This document shows, one piece after another, positions 1 through 10,442 of a stretch of 64,000 nucleotides of DNA. The notes under the pieces were generated by a model, which did not search any database, was not told the DNA's origin, and saw only the letters and a list, made by a program, of their open reading frames with translations. The translations under genes were made by a program, and so were the position numbers. The stretch's first letter is position 1, and every line of letters begins with the position of its first letter. Source of the stretch: Burhinus oedicnemus (lineage: Eukaryota > Chordata > Aves > Charadriiformes > Burhinidae); the NCBI GenBank assembly GCA_008921705.1, contig VFFE01007188.1:427358-491357 (forward strand), written 5' to 3'.

Positions 1-81
1 AACATCGATATAACAATTGCACAGTAGCTCATGTTCAGAAAAAGTTTTCATGACAAATATAATGACTACTAAATTCCACAA
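1..81. other. Flanking AT-rich sequence
   Basis: This is AT-rich sequence outside the provirus remnant. No feature is recognised in it. Confidence 0.5.
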
Positions 82-720
82 TGTTGTGGTTTAATCCAGC
101 TGTGCTGGGAGCCACCTGTTTCTGAGGGTCCTGGGGCACCAGCTGCTCAGCTCCCACTTTTCCACCCCTTATTCTCTACCATCTATGTCATGTCCAGGTC
201 ACACACTTTCCAATACATCCCAGTTAATCACCACCACCTTTCCTGGCTTTTGACATACACACAGATATAATTTCCTTAGTCTACGGGCCATACCTGTAAA
301 ATGTCCGTTGAGTTCAATTAGTCCATGACTTTGGGCTCCATCTGTCATAACAGTCCTTCAGGGCAGGATAGATTGTGTGTGGTGTTGGATTGTTGCACGC
401 TGAAGCCAGTTCTGATTCCATCACTGCTGCACTTGTCTGATTCTGGTATCACTGCACTTTGCTCGGTTTCATCAGAATTCATTCTTCATTAATCTGGGTA
501 ATTCTTACTGTAATACCATTTGATATCGCATATAGCAATTAACATCATACAATGCAAATCATTGGCTATTCTCACCCAAAATCAAATCCCCTTGGGGTAC
601 ACAAGACTTCCCCATCCTACCGCATTACCAACCAAGTGCACCCAGGTCCTTGAGCAAAAGCAATCCCACAGATGGTTTTGCCTTTGCCTGAGGCAGCAAT
701 AACCCAGACTGTCTTCTCCA
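82..720 (-). other. 3' noncoding region, purine tract and LTR remnant of the provirus
   Basis: Downstream of integrase there is no envelope frame. A purine-rich run on the minus strand (about 151-180, pyrimidine-rich on the plus strand) sits where a polypurine tract should prime plus-strand synthesis. Beyond it only about 70 bp remain, ending at 82 with tgttgtggtttaatccagc. This nearly matches the inner edge of the 5' LTR (tgttgtggtttaccccagc), so it looks like a 3' LTR that has lost nearly all its length. Confidence 0.5.
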
Positions 721-1430
721 GCATATTTTTTGTGGGCACTACAGGGACTTTATCCCCTTCTACAGTATATAAATGTTTTGATTAGGCAGGGCCAACTTGA
801 TTGGCAGATCCCCTAGTGTTGACTAACCAGGTGGCCTTTGCTAAATGTGTATCCCAGTGTTTGAAGGTCCCACCACCCATGGCTCTCAGTGTAGTTTTTA
901 ACAGTCCATTGTATCATTCTGTCTTCCCAGAGGCTGGTGCATGATAGCAGATGTGATACACGCACTCAATGCCATGCTCTTTGGCCCAGGTGTCTATGAG
1001 CTTGCTTTGGAAATGAGTCCTGTTGACCATCCTAGTTTTCTCTGGAGTACCACGTCACCATCGGAGTTGTTTTTCAAGGCCCAGGATATTGTTCTGGGTG
1101 GTGGCATGGGGCACAGGGTACGTTTCCAGCCATCCGGTGGTTGCTTCTACCATTGTAAGCACATGGTGCTTGCCTTGGCAGGTTTGTGGGAGTGTAATAT
1201 AATCAATCTGCCAGGCCTCCCCATATTTATATTTCAGCCATCGTCCTCCATATCAGACAGGCTTTAACTGCTTGGCTTGCTTAATTGCAGCGCATGTTCT
1301 GCATTCATGGATAACTTGTGCAATAGTGTCCATGGTCAAGTCCAGCCCTCAGTCACAAGCCCATCTATATGTTGCATCTCTTCCTTGATGGCCTGAGGTG
1401 TTGTGGGCCCACTGAGCTAGAAATAATTCA
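720..1430 (-). pseudogene. pol: Integrase segment of pol, catalytic site damaged
   Basis: In one minus-strand frame the zinc-binding HHCC domain is visible: histidines at 1403-1405 and 1388-1390 and a Cys-x-x-Cys pair (1292-1303). The catalytic core follows, with the first aspartate at 1202-1204. The second aspartate position reads valine (1025-1027), and the final glutamate (917-919) is followed at once by TGA (914-916). Integrase inserts viral DNA into the host genome through its D,D,E triad, so this copy is dead twice over. Its frame differs from those of RT and protease, implying further indels. Confidence 0.75.
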
Positions 1431-1599
1431 CCCTATGTTGCCAGTTCAGATCCACCTGAGCCACTCCACTCTTGGCAGCATAATCCACTTACCGGTTGTT
1501 TTGATCTCCTTCAGTGGCCCGACACTTGGGTACGTGAGCATCTACGTGACGTACTTTTACAATCAGGTTCTCTACCCAGGCAGCAATATCTTGCCACAG

Positions 1600-2340
1600 T
1601 GGGGCAGCCCAGATGGGTTTGCCTCTGTGCTGCCAATTTCTTTGCTTCCATTGCTGTAATCACTTGCACAGGGCATTTGCCGTCATCCATGAGTCAGTAT
1701 AGAGACAGAGCGCTGGCCACTTTTCTCGTTCAGCAATATCTAAAGCTAGATAGACAGCCTTCGTTTCTGCAAACTGGCTTGATTCACCTTCTCCTTCAGT
1801 GGCTTCTGCAGCTCATCATGTGGGACTCCACACAACAGCCTTCTACCTCCAACGTTTTCCTACAATATGACAGGACTCATCAATGAACAGGGCATATTGC
1901 TTCTTATTTTCTGGTAGTTTATTATACAATGGGACCTCTTACATGAGTGTCATCTCCTATCCCCTTGGCAATATTCTGCAGTCTTTGCCTTCTGGCCAGT
2001 CCATGATCACTTCCAGAATTTCTGGGTGACTGGGGTTTCCCATTCAGGCCCATTTTGTGAACAGTGCAACCCACTTACTCCACATAGCACTAGTTGCATG
2101 ATCTGTAGAGGAGACCTTTTCTTTGAATATCCAGCCCAGTACTGGCAATCGGGGTGCCAAAAGGAGCCGTGTGTTTCAGTACCAACCACTTCCGAAGCAG
2201 CTTGAACCCCTTCATATGCTGCCAATACTTCTTTTTCAGTTGGAGTATAGTGGGCCTAGGCTCCTCTGTATCCCCAACTCCAAAATCCTAGGGACTGACC
2301 TCGAGTGTCCCCTAGTGCTTTCTGCCAGAGACTCCAGGTA
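1600..2340 (-). pseudogene. pol: RT connection and RNase H region of pol, degraded
   Basis: A 72-codon minus-strand frame (2225-2007) begins with AAYEGVQAASEVVG, which fits the connection region between RT and RNase H. It is in the same frame as the RT segment. The tract from about 1600 to 1900, where RNase H would lie, is interrupted by stops and I could not confirm the catalytic acidic residues. RNase H would normally degrade the RNA strand of the RNA-DNA hybrid. The copy is inactive. Confidence 0.6.
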
Positions 2341-2449
2341 AGCCCATGCTCCCTGGCTGCAGTGTAGAGCATATTTTTTATATCTTGTCCTGCCTGGCCT
2401 GGCCCAAGGGCTACTGCATGAACTATTTCCTATTTAATTTGTTCAAAAG

Positions 2450-3150
2450 CCTGTTGTTGCTCAGGGCTCCATTTGAAATTGTTCTTCTTCTGGGTCACTT
2501 CACCGGTTTACAATAAGACTGTAATTTGGAATATGCGTTCTCCAAAAACCAAAATGCCTAAGAAAGCTTGTGTTTCCTTTTTGCTAGTTGGTGGGGACAT
2601 AGCTGTTATTTTTTTGATCACATCCATTGAGATCTGACAATGCCCATCTTGCCATTTTATTCCTAAGAACTGGATCTTCTGTGCAGGTCCCTTGGCCTTA
2701 CTTCGTTTTATGGCAGAACTGGTTTTCAGAAGGGTTTGGACAGTTTTCTTCCCTCTCTCAAAAACCTCTTCTGCTGTGTTGCCCCGTACAGTGATGTCGT
2801 CAATGTATTGCAGGTGTTCTGGAGCTTCACCCTGTACTGGTGCAATCTGTGTCAGTCCATGGCAGATGGTGGGGCTGTGTTTCCACCCCTGGGGCAGTCA
2901 ATTCCAGGTGTTCTGCATGTCCCTCCAAACAAAAATAAACTGTGGCCTGCACTCTGCTGCCAAAGAGATTGAGAAAAGCACACTTGTGATATCAATTGTG
3001 GCATACCACTTGGCCGCCTTGGACTCCAATTCATATTGAAGTTCTAACATGTTCAGCATGGCAGCACTCAGTGGTGATGTGGCTTCATTCAGGCCACCAC
3101 AGTCCACTGTTAGTCTCCACTCTCCGTTAGACTTTAGCACTGGCCATGTG
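2450..3150 (-). pseudogene. pol: Reverse transcriptase segment of pol, broken
   Basis: The minus strand encodes a recognisable retroviral RT palm/finger region. Starting near 3140 it carries the conserved WRLTVD block, then an aspartate-containing block of the palm (YATIDI). Further down, in the same frame, lies the catalytic YIDD motif (2796-2807). RT copies viral RNA into DNA. A TGA at 2898-2900 interrupts the frame between these blocks, so no full enzyme can be made, although the catalytic motif itself is kept. The style of the blocks resembles ERV-L more than alpha- or gammaretroviruses; that comparison is from memory. Confidence 0.8.
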
Positions 3151-3231
3151 GGACTGTTAAAAGGTGAGCTTTTTGATCACTCCTTGGGTGTCCAGTCGCG
3201 TAATCAGCTTATGGATAGGAATCAGGGAGTC

Positions 3232-3640
3232 TCAGTTGGTACAATATTGCCACTGGTGCCCCATTGTGGTAGTGATCAGCACCCTTTGTTCTTCAACCCT
3301 CAGCAACCCCACAACATTAGGGTCCTCTGAGAGACCAGGCAAGGCAGACAGCTGTTTAATTTCCTTCATCTCCAAGGCAGCTATGCCAAAAGCCCACCAG
3401 TACCCTTTTGGGTCCTTAAAATACCCCATTTTGAGGTAATCTATGCTAAGGAGACACGGAGCTTCTGGGACAGTCATAATGGGGTGCTTTTGCCACTCAT
3501 TCCCTGTTAGGCTCACTTCAGCTTCCAGTACAGTCAACTGTTGGGATCCCTTTGTCACTCCAGGAATACAGAGGGGTTCCACCCCTTTATAGCTTGACAG
3601 TATTAGGGTACACTCTGCACTGATGTCTACCAGAGCCTTA
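3232..3640 (-). pseudogene. Retroviral protease-like segment of pol, degraded
   Basis: A minus-strand frame is open from 3582 to 3232 (116 codons). In the same frame, just upstream, lies Asp-Ile-Ser-Ala (3616-3627), which matches the position and shape of the retropepsin active site (Asp-Thr/Ser-Gly-Ala in the family) but has Ile-Ser in the middle. Protease normally cleaves the Gag-Pol polyprotein. This frame differs from that of the reverse transcriptase below 3140, so a frameshift separates them. There is no evidence for an active product. Confidence 0.6.
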
Positions 3641-5000
3641 TAGTCCTGGGGGTCTGATGTCCCAGGCCACTGAATTCACACAGTCCAATAAACCCGGTTG
3701 TCCCCTTCCTCCACCTGGTTTGAGGCAGGGACCCTCTAGTCCTGGTCATAGTATTCATTACTCACTTCTTGCAAATATGAATAAGAAGTCCATTTATTAA
3801 GACTGGAAGTAAGGTCAGCCCATATACTCTGTCTGGGGACCTGCCCACTGGAAACTAGAGCAGCAATTTTCCCGGAAGATTGTTTTCCTTGCAACTCATG
3901 TACCTGTGCCTTTTGGTTTCATCCCGCTTCCTCATGTCCTCTCCATGGTCCTGCAGGTAAATCCACAGGGTGGCCTGTGGCATGTACCCACTATATCCCC
4001 TCTCTTGAGCAGAGGAATGATTATTCCTAATAGATGAGATGCTGGTCCATACAGGTGGGGAGTAGGACATATACTCTTTGAATTACTGGAACTCCCATGA
4101 CAGTTTCTCCACAGCCAAGACACAGGCCCGTAGGGAGAAAGAAAGACTTTATTCTTATTGCTGGAGTTGGCCAGCCAATTCATCCACCCTTTGTCCCTCT
4201 CCATCTTTCCAGGTCATTACTGCCAATGAGTTGACACATGACAACGGTGTGCTCTGTACAAACTTCCACCTCATGGGTCATGTGCACTTGACTTCATCTG
4301 GATCTTTGGGTAACTGCTTGTTGTCTGGGTCATCATAAATCATCACCAGCATGTATCCACACACCCTGCCACTCGTAACTATCCAGCCTCAGGGCAGATC
4401 TCTGGGTGGTATTCTTAAATAGTTGTTTAACATTAAACAAGACCTGAAATACATTGAGGAGACATAGCAAGAGGAACATTCTGGTTTGAAAATCCCAAGG
4501 ATATTCAAAATTGTCAAGAGCTATTGTAACTAACCTGGAGGAGAAGGGAAGGTGAAGCAGAAAGGGAATGTGAAGGAGCAGGAGAAAGTGTTCCCCCTTG
4601 ACTTTCCCATAGACTATCTCTTCAAGGAGAAAAGGTAAAGAGTGTAATTATTAATAGTTTCCGAAAGATGGTTCCTGAAGTATGGAGGTGACGGCGATGC
4701 TAAGTACAAATACCAGATTAGTCTCATGATCAGTAATTTTATCATATCATAAGCATGTGTTAAACAGTACAGCAAAATGATAACCTTATTCCAGCCCCCA
4801 GAGATGATAAACAGCACAACAGGAAACATGTACAGCAAGTAAGGTGTTACATAACACAACTCTGAGAACAAGCACAACAATTTGGAGAGCAAATAAATCA
4901 ACATTGTGACCAGAGACTATTAAATTAATATAATGAATGCTAATAACAAATTTGTTTTAGCACGCTCTGGTCAGATCTGTCATTATCTCAGTCCTTCATA
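3640..5000 (-). pseudogene. Leader and gag-like region of the provirus, degraded
   Basis: This tract lies between the primer binding site and the protease-like segment, where the leader and gag belong. Short minus-strand open frames occur at 3855-4070 and 3932-4204, but I see no intact gag frame and could not identify capsid or zinc-knuckle motifs with confidence. The part from about 4440 to 4960 is AT-rich and looks like untranslated leader or unrelated insertion; the open frame at 4614-4904 shows no gag-like character. The call is by position rather than by recognised protein motif. Confidence 0.5.
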
Positions 5001-5017
5001 CCCCACTTTGGGCGCCA
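5001..5017 (-). other. Retroviral primer binding site, tRNA-Lys-like
   Basis: The minus strand reads TGGCGCCCAAAGTGGGG directly inside the 5' LTR, after an eight-base spacer (5018-5025). Retroviral minus-strand DNA synthesis starts from a tRNA paired here. The first ten bases fit the 3' end of a lysine tRNA (the Lys-1,2 type), with one apparent difference at position 11. The tRNA assignment is from memory of the common primer binding sites. Confidence 0.7.
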
Positions 5018-5025
5018 AAAAAGAC

Positions 5026-5581
5026 TGTTGTGGTTTACCCCAGCGGGCAGCAAAACACCACATATTTGTTGGCTCGTTGCCCCACAGTGGGGTGGGGGAA
5101 AGAATCAGAGAAAAGGTAAAACTTGTGGGCTGAGATAAAGACAACTTAATAGGACAGAAAAGGAAGGGAAAATAATAATAATGACAAAAGAATATACAAA
5201 ACAAATGATGCACAATGCAATTGCTCACCACCCACTGACCAATGCCCAGTCAGTCCCTGAGCAGCGGCCCCCATCTCCCCAGTCAGCTCCCCCCAGTTTT
5301 GTTGTTCAGCATGGTGTCATATGGTATGGAATATCCCTTTGGCCAATTTGGGTCAGTTGTCCTAGTTGTGTTCCCTTCTGGCTTCTTGTGTACCCCCAGC
5401 CTCCTTGCTGGCAGGGCAGAGGAGAAGCTGAAAAGTCCTTGACTTAGTGTAAGCACTGCTCAGCAACAACTAAAACATCAGTGTCTCATCAATATTATTC
5501 TCATCCTAAATCCAAAACACGGCACTATATCAGCTACTAGGAAGAAAATTAACTCTATCCCAGCTGAAACCAGGAAACACA
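5026..5581 (-). repeat. 5' LTR of the provirus
   Basis: On the plus strand the LTR runs from tgttgtggttta (5026) to ccaggaaacaca (5581), so on the minus strand it begins TGTG and ends CA. It is about 556 bp. Its outer part (cagctgaaaccagg on the plus strand) and its catatggtatggaatatccc block recur in the solo LTRs of this window, which groups them as one LTR superfamily. It lies eight bases from the primer binding site, which marks it as the 5' LTR. The outer boundary could shift by a few bases, because another CA occurs at 5587-5588. Confidence 0.8.
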
Positions 5582-7411
5582 GTCCCCACAATACCTAGCT
5601 ATACACTTATACACCACAAAAAAACTAAAAACCAAAACCTAGCTATATAAATAGCCTTTGTGGTAAAGCCACTCTTATTAAAATTGAAAAGAAAAAAACC
5701 CAACAAAACAAACGCACAAAAATGTTATGTTGTTTAAGTAAGCATTCAGAAATTAAAACGATAAAAATTTTAACTTCGCAATCTTTTTTTTTTTCCTTTT
5801 TGCCTCCTTAAGAGATTATATTTAAATTATTAAATACTATTTCCACAGTTTTACAGAGTAGGTGGTAAGAAGGAAGAAATTGAAAACTGTTAGAGTAAGA
5901 CAAGAGTGATCTTGATTAATCTTTGTAATATATGGGAAAGATGTAGTAGCTGAGAAAATAAAGGGATTTATCTATTGTAATTTGTGCAGGTAAAATTTGG
6001 ACTAGGAAGAGACTCCTTGACAGTCAAGAGAAAACACACATCTTCAGAAGATGATTCATCGCATTTGGAACAGGTTTGAAGAATAATACTTTGGTGGTGA
6101 CTATCTCTCTCTACTGATTAGAAATAAAGCTCCAACAATTTGCTTTAACTTCAATATCTAGTTTAGATTAGATGGATCTGACCCTAAGAGAGGCTACAAT
6201 GCAAACTGGTTAATATTTTGGATTAAACTAATGCTATGTCACTGATTGATTCAGATTACTGTAAATCTCTTGAATTCACACCCACTTAAGGTTATCCAAA
6301 TGAAGTTAGAATGTTGCAGATTTTATTTTTGAGCATAATTTAATGCTCTAGGAGGACGAAGCTGATAAAATATATGATGGTTCCAGTCCAAGTGTAGTCC
6401 TCATATTGGGGTTATTTTGTGCAGGTGAATGTGTTACCATGAGGGCTGATGACATAGCTTTCAGACAGATGTCCCTCCCACTAACAGATGACAAAGTCTT
6501 TGGGAAGAAAGGATTTCAGGGTTAACGCCCTCCAGGTTTGGGATCAGTTTTGCTTTCAGTGTTTCCCCAGAGTAGAGTGTTACAGTCTCTTGCAAATTAT
6601 CATTACTTACAACCTAGTCCTAGAAAACTCTGCCCTTTTCATTCTTCAAGTTCTACAGATTGTCCTTTGGACCTTGGCTCAAATATAGGTCACACCTGAG
6701 TAAAATTGAAGACAAAATAAAACTTATAAGAAAGGGCAAGATGGTTACCATCAGAGTAAAAATTTTCTACCAAGTTATGCACCTCTGGCAATCTCTAATG
6801 TCCAGCTTTCCACTGGAATTAGTTCTCATCTTATTTGGTCCATCAAATATTTTAAGTTGCTTTGTCCCTGAGATTACACCAATAAATAGGTATGTGCCAG
6901 CCAAGACAGAATACATTTATCATATATAATACCTTCAAATCTAAATATAAGAATTGACTAGCTAAGCTCCTCACAAATTTCAGCATAACTCTCATCCTGA
7001 CAATGAAAATTGAAAACATTTGTCAATACATCTATTTTACATTTGTATTACTACCACGGAAATGTAAAGAAAGGTGAGAAATTTGCTGTTGCTTTTGGAG
7101 AGAAAGAACTGTGAAACATGAATTATTTTTTTTTCCCCTCATGTACTCTCTGCCTCTCATTGCTCCAATTTATCACTATGCTTTTAATTTATTTAAATTC
7201 CCACAGGTTATTCAAACATTCTGCAAATGCCAACTAACAAAATATACGCTAATGGATACTCTCCCATTTAACATATAGGGAACTTAGGTCTCAGTAATTC
7301 CTTATTTTTAAACCTAAGCCATATTTATATTCCAGCGAATTCCTATGCCAGGAAAGGCTGATCCTTTTCTATCTCCCCAGTGCCTAATTCTCAATAGGAA
7401 GGATGGAGGTT
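5582..7411. other. Unrecognised AT-rich intergenic sequence
   Basis: About 1.8 kb between the provirus and the next solo LTR. It holds only short open frames (for example 6488-6688 and 6660-6929) with no recognisable protein character, and several A- and T-runs. I see no gene, RNA or repeat I can name. Confidence 0.5.
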
Positions 7412-7988
7412 TGTACTGGTTTTGGCTGGGACAGAGTTCATTTTCTTCATAGTAGCTTCTACGGTGTTATGTTTTGGATTTGTGATCAAAACAGTGCTGA
7501 TAATACAGGGATGTTTTAGCTGTTACTAAGCAGTGCTTACACAGCATCAAGGGCTTTTCTGCTTTTACACTGCCCCACCAGCAAGTAGGCTGGGGGTGCA
7601 CAAGAAGCTGGGAGGGGACACAGCCAGGACTGACCAAACGGATATCCTATACCATATGACATCGTGCTCCGCAATAAAAGCTGAGGAAGAAGGAGGAAGG
7701 GAGGATGTTCAGGGTTATGGCATTTGTCTTCTTCAGTAACTGTTTCATGTGATGAAGCCCTGCTTTTCTGGAAATGGTTGAACACCTGCCTGCTGATGGA
7801 AAATAATGAATGAATTCCTTATTTTGCTGTGCTTGTGCGCACAGCTTTTGCTTTTGTTATTACACTATCTTTATCTCAAACCACAAATTTTCTCTCATTT
7901 ACCTTCTACTCTCTCCCTCATCCCACCAGGGAGGGAGTGAGCGAGTGGCTGTGTGGGGCTTAGTTGCCTATTGGGGTTAAACCACAAG
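7412..7988 (+). repeat. Solo LTR, plus orientation, related to the provirus LTR
   Basis: It begins tgtactggttttggctgg and contains a block around 7660 (cataccatatgacatcgtgc, then an AATAAAAG) that is nearly repeated in the LTR at 28610-29185 and, inverted, in the proviral LTR. It ends near gttaaaccacaag. The flanks AGGTT (7407-7411) and AGTTT (7989-7993) agree at four of five positions, consistent with an old five-base target-site duplication. No internal viral sequence adjoins it, so it is a solo LTR left by recombination between two LTRs. Confidence 0.8.
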
Positions 7989-10182
7989 AGTTTGGTTAAA
8001 TCAGACAAGTCACAGAATAGTAGTCTGGACGCATTACCTTCCATAGAGCAATAATTTCTTCAGAAAGTGACAAATATTGTGGTCTGGATTTTTGGATATT
8101 TGGAGACACCCATTATGCTTTGAAGACTAGAGGGTAATAAAAGGATAGAAGTGAGATTTCTATGGATGGAACAGAATGGAAGATGGGAGAGAGAAACTTT
8201 TTTTACCAGAAGATCAAAACAAGACTTTAAACCGGACTTGAGTGATGAATAGAAACTAAAACATTAAACTAAACTAATATTATAATGAAAAATGTGAATG
8301 TTTGTTCAGCCTTGAAAAGAAGTCTTGGGGGATTTGTTGGACAGCTGTTTATGTTTGTAAACTGGCTGGGAAGAAAAAACAGAGACATTTAATCTTTGGT
8401 GGCTTCTCTGAATGGGAAAAGTAAAACCAGCAGAAGCTAACAGTGCTAGTATAAGATCCTCTTACAGTCCCTTCAGTGACCTCTGCAAGATTAACTGCAG
8501 GGTTTGTGCTTCATTTAGGAAAGAGTTAGGGGGGAAATAATAAATTCTTCATTAGTCAATCTATGTGTAAGTGTATTCAAAACATAGTAGATCAAAAAGC
8601 CTTTTGCAGCTGAGATGGCCTGAAACAAGTCTTTTACCATGAAGCATAAGTACCCTAAATTTAGAAAAGACTACATTCAAGGTTTGCCCTTTGAAGGAAA
8701 ATATAGTTCCTAACACTTATTTAAAAGTGAATGGTCTTGATAGAGGAGCTATTCCTTATGTTAATCAGCGTATTGCTCATTCTGTGCAAGTCTGCACTAT
8801 TCCTCTGAGACAGAAGGACTGAATGCAAAATAATTTTTTCGCTCCTTGCCACTTTCCTCACCCTCTTATGAATTCCCACTAGAGTCCCCTGAAGTAGCCT
8901 CTTGACAGTTCTTTTAAGTGAATCTTGATCTTGGGATCACCGAGTATCATTTAATGTGATTAGAGCATCTCTTCATACAACAATATACTTCCACATCACA
9001 GATGTGGGGTTTTTTTTAAAATATTGTTTTCTCTTCCTTCTTCTCCAGAGATATTTAGTGTCAGGTTTTGTTGGTTTTTTTGTCCTTTTTTTTTTATTTT
9101 CTTCATAAAGATTTATTACGGACCTGGAACTCTGAAAACAAACTACTAGTCCAGAAGAATGTGGGAGATTACTGATTCCTTCAGAAAATTTAAATAATTC
9201 AATGAAACAACAATTGAATCTTAAGACTAGATTGTTGTTACAAACGTTACTGATGCATCACTGACCCATTCAAGCCTAGCTTTTTAAAAACTGCATTGTC
9301 ATCAAGGGTCATTCTCTGTGAAGTGGAGCTTTCTACTTGATTTGGGTCACTCAAGATGACAGAGCGAGAAGTTCATGTAAAATCATATATCTTAAGTTTT
9401 GTCCTCTTAATTTGGCTAGGTCAGCACGTTAAATGAGAGCTGTAATCACACAAGACCATATTGATGTTCAAATGTGGAAAAAGGCACAATCACTTTGATC
9501 TCCTTTTTATGTTCATGTTACTGCAACGTTGTGCTTCCCTCAGATTACCAGTACCAAATAACTTTGTTTAGTGGGCTGCAAAATAGTCCTCTCATTCCCT
9601 GGGCAGCTACTCTGACATTCTCTAAATGAGGATTCAGGGTGAGATACTTCAGATAGTGAGAAACAGGGGTTCTCATAAATGTATGCAGGGAATATAACAA
9701 CCTTATTGCTAGAGGTTTTCTTTCTTTTCACAGTAACTAACCCATGGGACTAGGAAGGATCATCAAGTTTGATAATGAACCTTACTGCTGAGCTTGTCCT
9801 TCAAAGTTCCTCCGTTATGTCAGTGTGACTCAAAATTTTTTTGCCCTCTGTTTTCTGGATCTGTTTTTGGTTTGTAAAGTAACCGTTGCATCTGAATAAA
9901 ATAATATCCTCCCACCTAACTTACTGTCCAGATGTAACTGAAAAGAAAAGAAAAAGCATGCCAGTCTTTGCTACTGAACCCCACCCCTGTGACACACTCA
10001 CACCCCAAGGGGAAACACTGAAACCTTGCATTTGCTTCCCTACCTTGGCATCATCACTTCAGAGTTTTTCCAGCACCACTGGTTAGAGACTATGTTGGGT
10101 AACACAGTGGATAGCAAATGGTGAGCACTTAGAAAGCCAAACAAAGTGGAAAATGAAAGATGGAAAATGAAAGACTAGCTGC
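7989..10182. other. Unrecognised AT-rich intergenic sequence
   Basis: About 2.2 kb of mostly unique AT-rich DNA with T-runs near 9010 and 9090. One short minus-strand open frame (9540-9731) has no recognisable character. Nothing else can be supported. Confidence 0.5.
10147..10174 (+). repeat. Short tandem duplication of a 14-bp unit
   Basis: The unit tggaaaatgaaaga occurs twice head to tail, apart from the final base, just upstream of the perfect inverted repeat. It looks like a small local duplication. Confidence 0.7.
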
Positions 10183-10190
10183 TTGACAGG

Positions 10191-10270
10191 TATCTGGCCA
10201 CTTTCTGCCAATGTCCCCACATTGGAGGGCAGTTTATGGCGGAGGGACATTGGCAGAAAGTGGCCAGATA
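10191..10270. repeat. Perfect 27-bp inverted repeat
   Basis: The left arm (10191-10217) and right arm (10244-10270) are exact reverse complements over 27 bases, separated by a 26-base spacer (10218-10243). The DNA could form a cruciform and an RNA copy would form a strong hairpin. The lack of any mismatch in otherwise neutral-looking sequence suggests a recent origin, for example template switching during replication. It does not show the terminal features of a known transposon. Confidence 0.9.
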
Positions 10271-10442
10271 TTTCCCTGGGCTATAAAATAAAGTTTTATC
10301 AAGCTAATAGTGAAGGGATGAAAGAAAGGAAAAAAAAAAAAAAGGAATTTATTCAAGAGAAGTCCTCGAAAGAAGGAGTTATAGTTAGTACTTCTGTGCT
10401 CACACAATATCAAATTAGGAAATGGGACTGATTCTGTTTCAG

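Larger units (their letters stand above)
82..5581 (-). mobile_element. Decayed ERV-L-like provirus, envelope-less
   Basis: This is an endogenous retrovirus read on the minus strand. From high to low coordinates it shows a 5' LTR (5026-5581), a primer binding site (5001-5017), a gag-like tract, protease, reverse transcriptase, connection/RNase H, integrase, a short noncoding 3' region, a purine tract and an LTR remnant ending at 82. No env-like coding region follows integrase, as is usual for ERV-L elements. The reading frame changes at least twice (protease, RT and integrase lie in three different minus-strand frames) and stop codons interrupt it, so it is non-functional. The host sequences next to the two ends (positions 77-81 and 5582-5586) do not match, so either the duplication has decayed or one end is not original. 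The ERV-L label rests on the gene order and remembered RT and integrase style; another class cannot be fully excluded. Confidence 0.85.

Noticed and set aside
4614..4904. 96-codon minus-strand frame inside the provirus leader
   Set aside because: Its composition reflects AT-rich DNA and it shows no gag motif.
10183..10431. 82-codon plus-strand frame as a gene
   Set aside because: It consists of the inverted repeat and an A-run coding for lysines; no protein character.
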